Under the pieces are notes generated by a model, which saw only the letters and a program-made list of their open reading frames with translations, made no database searches and was not told the DNA's origin. DNA of 8,105 nucleotides from Pseudomonadota bacterium (GTDB lineage: Bacteria > Pseudomonadota > Alphaproteobacteria > Sphingomonadales > Sphingomonadaceae), in assembly GCA_023432995.1 (NCBI GenBank), contig JAEZES010000173.1, positions 1 to 8,105 on the forward strand. Reading direction: 5' to 3'. Position 1 is the first letter of the stretch. Every line of letters starts with the position of its first letter. Positions 6,200-8,105 of the stretch are shown in pieces. Position numbers and translations under genes: made by a program.

Positions 6200-7381
6200 A
6201 TGGCGGATTGGAATCCGCCGGACGAGCGGCGGAGCACCGTGGGGGCGAGGCACGGCGATGCGCCGATCGAGCCCCGTCCCCTCCGCTCCGGCACCGCCGG
6301 CGACAGGCCTGCAAACGGCACCGCCAAGGCGTCGGCCTCACCGACGCCGCCGTGCCAAGTCCCTCGACAAGCCTACGCGGCCATCGACCTCGGCACGAAC
6401 AACTGTCGCCTGCTGATCGCCCGCCCGGCCGAGGAAAACTTCGTTGTCATCGACGCCTTCAGCCGGGTCGTGCGGCTCGGCGAGGGCCTGGCGCAAACGG
6501 GCCGGCTGAGCGACGAGGCGATGGATCGCGCGGTGAGCGCGCTGCGAGTCTGCGCCGAGAAGCTCAAGCGGCGCAACGTCCGCCTCGCGCGCTCGGTCGC
6601 AACCGAAGCCTGCCGTCGCGCCAGCAACGGCGCCGCGTTCATCGACCGGGTGCGGCGCGAGACCGGCATCTGGCTCGACGTCATCTCGGCGCAGGAGGAA
6701 GCGCGGCTGGCGGTGCTCGGGTGCCACATCCTGCTCGAGGACGGTATCGGGCCGGCCGTGATCTTCGACATCGGCGGCGGCTCGACCGAGCTGGTACTGA
6801 TCGAGCCCGGTGCGCCCGTTCCGCGCATCGTCGACTGGCAGAGCGTGCCGTGGGGCGTGGTCTCGCTGACCGAGACCGTGTGGAGCGACGCCGGCCATTG
6901 CGCGGAGGGCGACACCGCCGCCCGGCTGGCGCGTTACGCGCGCATGCGCCAGCTCGTCAGCGACAGCTTCGCCGAGTTCGCCGAGCGGATCGCCGCTCAT
7001 GCGACGCCCGACCTGCGGCTGCTCGGCACGAGCGGCACGGTCACCACGCTGGCGAGCGTCCATCTTGACCTGCCGCAATACGACCGCCGCGCCGTCGACG
7101 GCCTGATCGTGCCGTCGGCGTCGATGCGCGACATCGCCACGCGGCTGTCGGCGATGTCGCCCGACGAACGCCGCGGGCTGCCGTGCATCGGGAACGAGCG
7201 GGCCGACCTCGTTGTCGCCGGCTGCGCGATACTCGAGGCCATCCTCGACATCTGGCCGGCCGATCGGCTCGGCGTCGCCGACCGCGGCATCCGCGAAGGC
7301 ATCCTGCGCAGCCTGATGGCCGCCGATGCCGAAGGCTTCCAGGCCCAGGCCGCGCTGCGGCGGCTCAAGCAGGCCCGATGA
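6200..7381 (+). CDS. ppx: Ppx/GppA family phosphatase (exopolyphosphatase or pppGpp phosphohydrolase)
   Basis: A cytoplasmic ASKHA-fold enzyme that hydrolyses polyphosphate ends and/or the gamma phosphate of pppGpp; sequence alone does not separate the two. From ATG 6200 it is 393 aa. Motifs in order: phosphate-1 loop AAIDLGTNNCRLLIA (about 60-74), VRLGEGLAQTGRLS, SVATEACRRASNG, ISAQEEARLAVLGC (the family's catalytic glutamate lies in this EE stretch, about 165-170), phosphate-2 loop VIFDIGGGSTELVL (about 187-200), LLGTSGTVTTLA, and CIGNERADLVVAG. The protein ends soon after this core, so it is the short single-module form without the C-terminal HD domain of E. coli Ppx. Residues 1-57 are a low-complexity, Pro/Arg-rich extension. 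The start is uncertain: ATG 6200 has only a weak GAAAG upstream, and GTG 6239 with GGCGGAG before it would give 380 aa. It is followed by rlmE, presumably in one transcript. Confidence 0.9.
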   Translation: MADWNPPDERRSTVGARHGDAPIEPRPLRSGTAGDRPANGTAKASASPTPPCQVPRQAYAAIDLGTNNCRLLIARPAEENFVVIDAFSRVVRLGEGLAQTGRLSDEAMDRAVSALRVCAEKLKRRNVRLARSVATEACRRASNGAAFIDRVRRETGIWLDVISAQEEARLAVLGCHILLEDGIGPAVIFDIGGGSTELVLIEPGAPVPRIVDWQSVPWGVVSLTETVWSDAGHCAEGDTAARLARYARMRQLVSDSFAEFAERIAAHATPDLRLLGTSGTVTTLASVHLDLPQYDRRAVDGLIVPSASMRDIATRLSAMSPDERRGLPCIGNERADLVVAGCAILEAILDIWPADRLGVADRGIREGILRSLMAADAEGFQAQAALRRLKQAR

Positions 7382-7431
7382 GCGACGGATCGCTTCAGAA
7401 GCCCGACCTCCCTTTTCGGGGCGCGTTGTGA
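7378..7431 (+). CDS. 17-aa mini-ORF linking ppx and rlmE (possible coupling peptide)
   Basis: ATG 7378 overlaps the ppx stop as ATGA. The frame encodes MSDGSLQKPDLPFRGAL and stops with TGA at 7429-7431, overlapping the GTG start of rlmE as GTGA. It would let ribosomes pass from ppx to rlmE by two successive stop/start overlaps. No homologue is recognised and the match could be chance: in GC-rich DNA a start/stop overlap is common, though two bounding one gap is less so. It has no strong ribosome site of its own. Alternatively it could be an rlmE N-terminus that lost frame, but the rlmE GTG start already gives a normal-length protein. Confidence 0.3.
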   Translation: MSDGSLQKPDLPFRGAL

Positions 7432-8093
7432 CCCGGGGCCGCGGCGACCCGGGCCGGCGCGTCAGGACCGCGCGCGGCCGCACCGCATCGTCCACTCGCT
7501 GGCTCGAGCGCCAGCTCAACGATCCCTACGTTCGCCAGGCCAAGGCAGAAGGCTACCGCAGCCGTGCCGCTTACAAGCTTGCCGAGCTCGACGAGCGCTT
7601 CGGGCTGCTCAAGGGCGTGCGCCGGGTGGTCGATCTCGGGGTCGCGCCCGGCGGCTGGAGCCAGGTCGTGCGCAAGCGCGCTCCGCGCGCGGCGATCGTC
7701 GGGATCGACCTGCTCGAAACCGAACCGCTCGAAGGAGTGGTTCTGCTGCAAATGGATTTCATGGACGATTCGGCCCCGGCCGCGCTCGAGGCGGCGCTCG
7801 ACGGCCCGCCCGACCTCGTGCTGTCGGACATGGCCGCGAACACCGTCGGCCACAAACAGACCGACCACTTGCGCACGATGGGACTGGTCGAAGCCGCAGC
7901 GCAGTTCGCGGTCGAGACGCTGGCCGAGGGCGGAGCGTTCGTCGCCAAGGTGCTGGCCGGCGGCACCGACGCCGAACTGCTGGCGCTGCTCAAGCGCCAT
8001 TTCCGCACGGTCAAGCACGCCAAACCCCCGGCGAGCCGCAAGGGCTCGTCCGAATGGTACGTCATCGCGCAGGGGTTCAAGGGCCGGGCCTGA
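7428..8093 (+). CDS. rlmE: 23S rRNA (uridine-2552 2'-O)-methyltransferase RlmE (FtsJ/RrmJ)
   Basis: A SAM-dependent enzyme that methylates the 2'-OH of U2552 in the 23S rRNA A-loop, late in 50S assembly. From GTG 7428 it is 221 aa, close to the usual length. A basic N-terminus (TRGRGDPGRRVRTARGRT) precedes the conserved STRWLERQLNDPYV and GYRSRAAYKLAELDERF. The SAM loop is DLGVAPGGWSQV (69-80). The catalytic tetrad K50-D134-K174-E209 is complete (YKL, SDMAAN, FVAKVL, SSEWY) and is offset by only 10-12 from E. coli K38-D124-K164-E199. DMAAN replaces the commoner DMAPN, as I recall in sphingomonads. The in-frame ATG at 7326 is rejected because it lies within ppx and adds a non-conserved tail. 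No strong ribosome site precedes the GTG, which fits translational coupling to upstream reading. Confidence 0.95.
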   Translation: MTRGRGDPGRRVRTARGRTASSTRWLERQLNDPYVRQAKAEGYRSRAAYKLAELDERFGLLKGVRRVVDLGVAPGGWSQVVRKRAPRAAIVGIDLLETEPLEGVVLLQMDFMDDSAPAALEAALDGPPDLVLSDMAANTVGHKQTDHLRTMGLVEAAAQFAVETLAEGGAFVAKVLAGGTDAELLALLKRHFRTVKHAKPPASRKGSSEWYVIAQGFKGRA

Positions 8094-8100
8094 GCCCGGC
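8083..8100 (+). terminator. Hairpin across the rlmE stop, possible terminator
   Basis: GCCGGGC (8083-8089) and GCCCGGC (8094-8100) form a perfect 7-bp GC stem with a CTGA loop that contains the TGA stop codon. The 5 bases left in the window (GGGAG) show no T-tract, so it is not a classical intrinsic terminator. It may still end or protect the ppx-rlmE transcript. Confidence 0.3.
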
Positions 8101-8105
8101 GGGAG

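Noticed and set aside
7326..7427. Upstream start of rlmE at ATG 7326
   Set aside because: It lies within the ppx coding end and adds 34 non-conserved residues; GTG 7428 gives the usual length and N-terminus.

Overview
The window is high-GC DNA with tightly packed genes, most likely from an alphaproteobacterium of the Sphingomonadales. The evidence is the GC-rich codon use, the ppx-rlmE pair, the RlmE motif SDMAANTVGHKQTDHLRT, and a tRNA promoter close to the Caulobacter-type consensus. This assignment comes from sequence style and remembered family members, not from a search.

Left part (1-5961): a carbohydrate-degradation cluster. A GH29 alpha-L-fucosidase with a Tat-like signal runs leftward off the window edge (complement of <1-1454). 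Across an 80-bp divergent control region, a two-gene operon runs rightward: a secreted GH35 beta-galactosidase of the DUF5597/Bgl35A type (1535-3157), then a secreted GH31 alpha-xylosidase-like enzyme with an inserted PA14 domain (3154-5961). The two overlap by an ATGA start/stop. Fucosidase, galactosidase and xylosidase are the activities needed to strip the Fuc-Gal-Xyl side chain of xyloglucan from the outside inward. Cellvibrio japonicus has a similar GH31(PA14)+GH35 set, but with GH95 as the fucosidase. The shared control region holds an imperfect palindrome (ATGGTAGCGCAAACAT) that closely resembles LacI-family 'xyl-box' operators, so both arms may be controlled together by sugar.

Middle (5962-6199): a complete tRNA-Gln(CUG) gene on the minus strand, with encoded CCA. 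Its 3' end lies only 11 bp from the GH31 stop codon. It has a clear Caulobacter-type promoter. The rest is a short divergent intergenic stretch.

Right part (6200-8093): a housekeeping pair on the plus strand, a Ppx/GppA phosphatase and the 23S rRNA 2'-O-methyltransferase RlmE (FtsJ/RrmJ). A 17-codon mini-ORF bridges them exactly, overlapping the ppx stop (ATGA) and the rlmE start (GTGA). A perfect 7-bp hairpin spans the rlmE stop codon.

The window looks like an accessory polysaccharide-utilization cluster abutting conserved core genes at a tRNA. No transporter, TonB-dependent receptor, backbone endoglucanase, regulator or integrase gene is present in the window.
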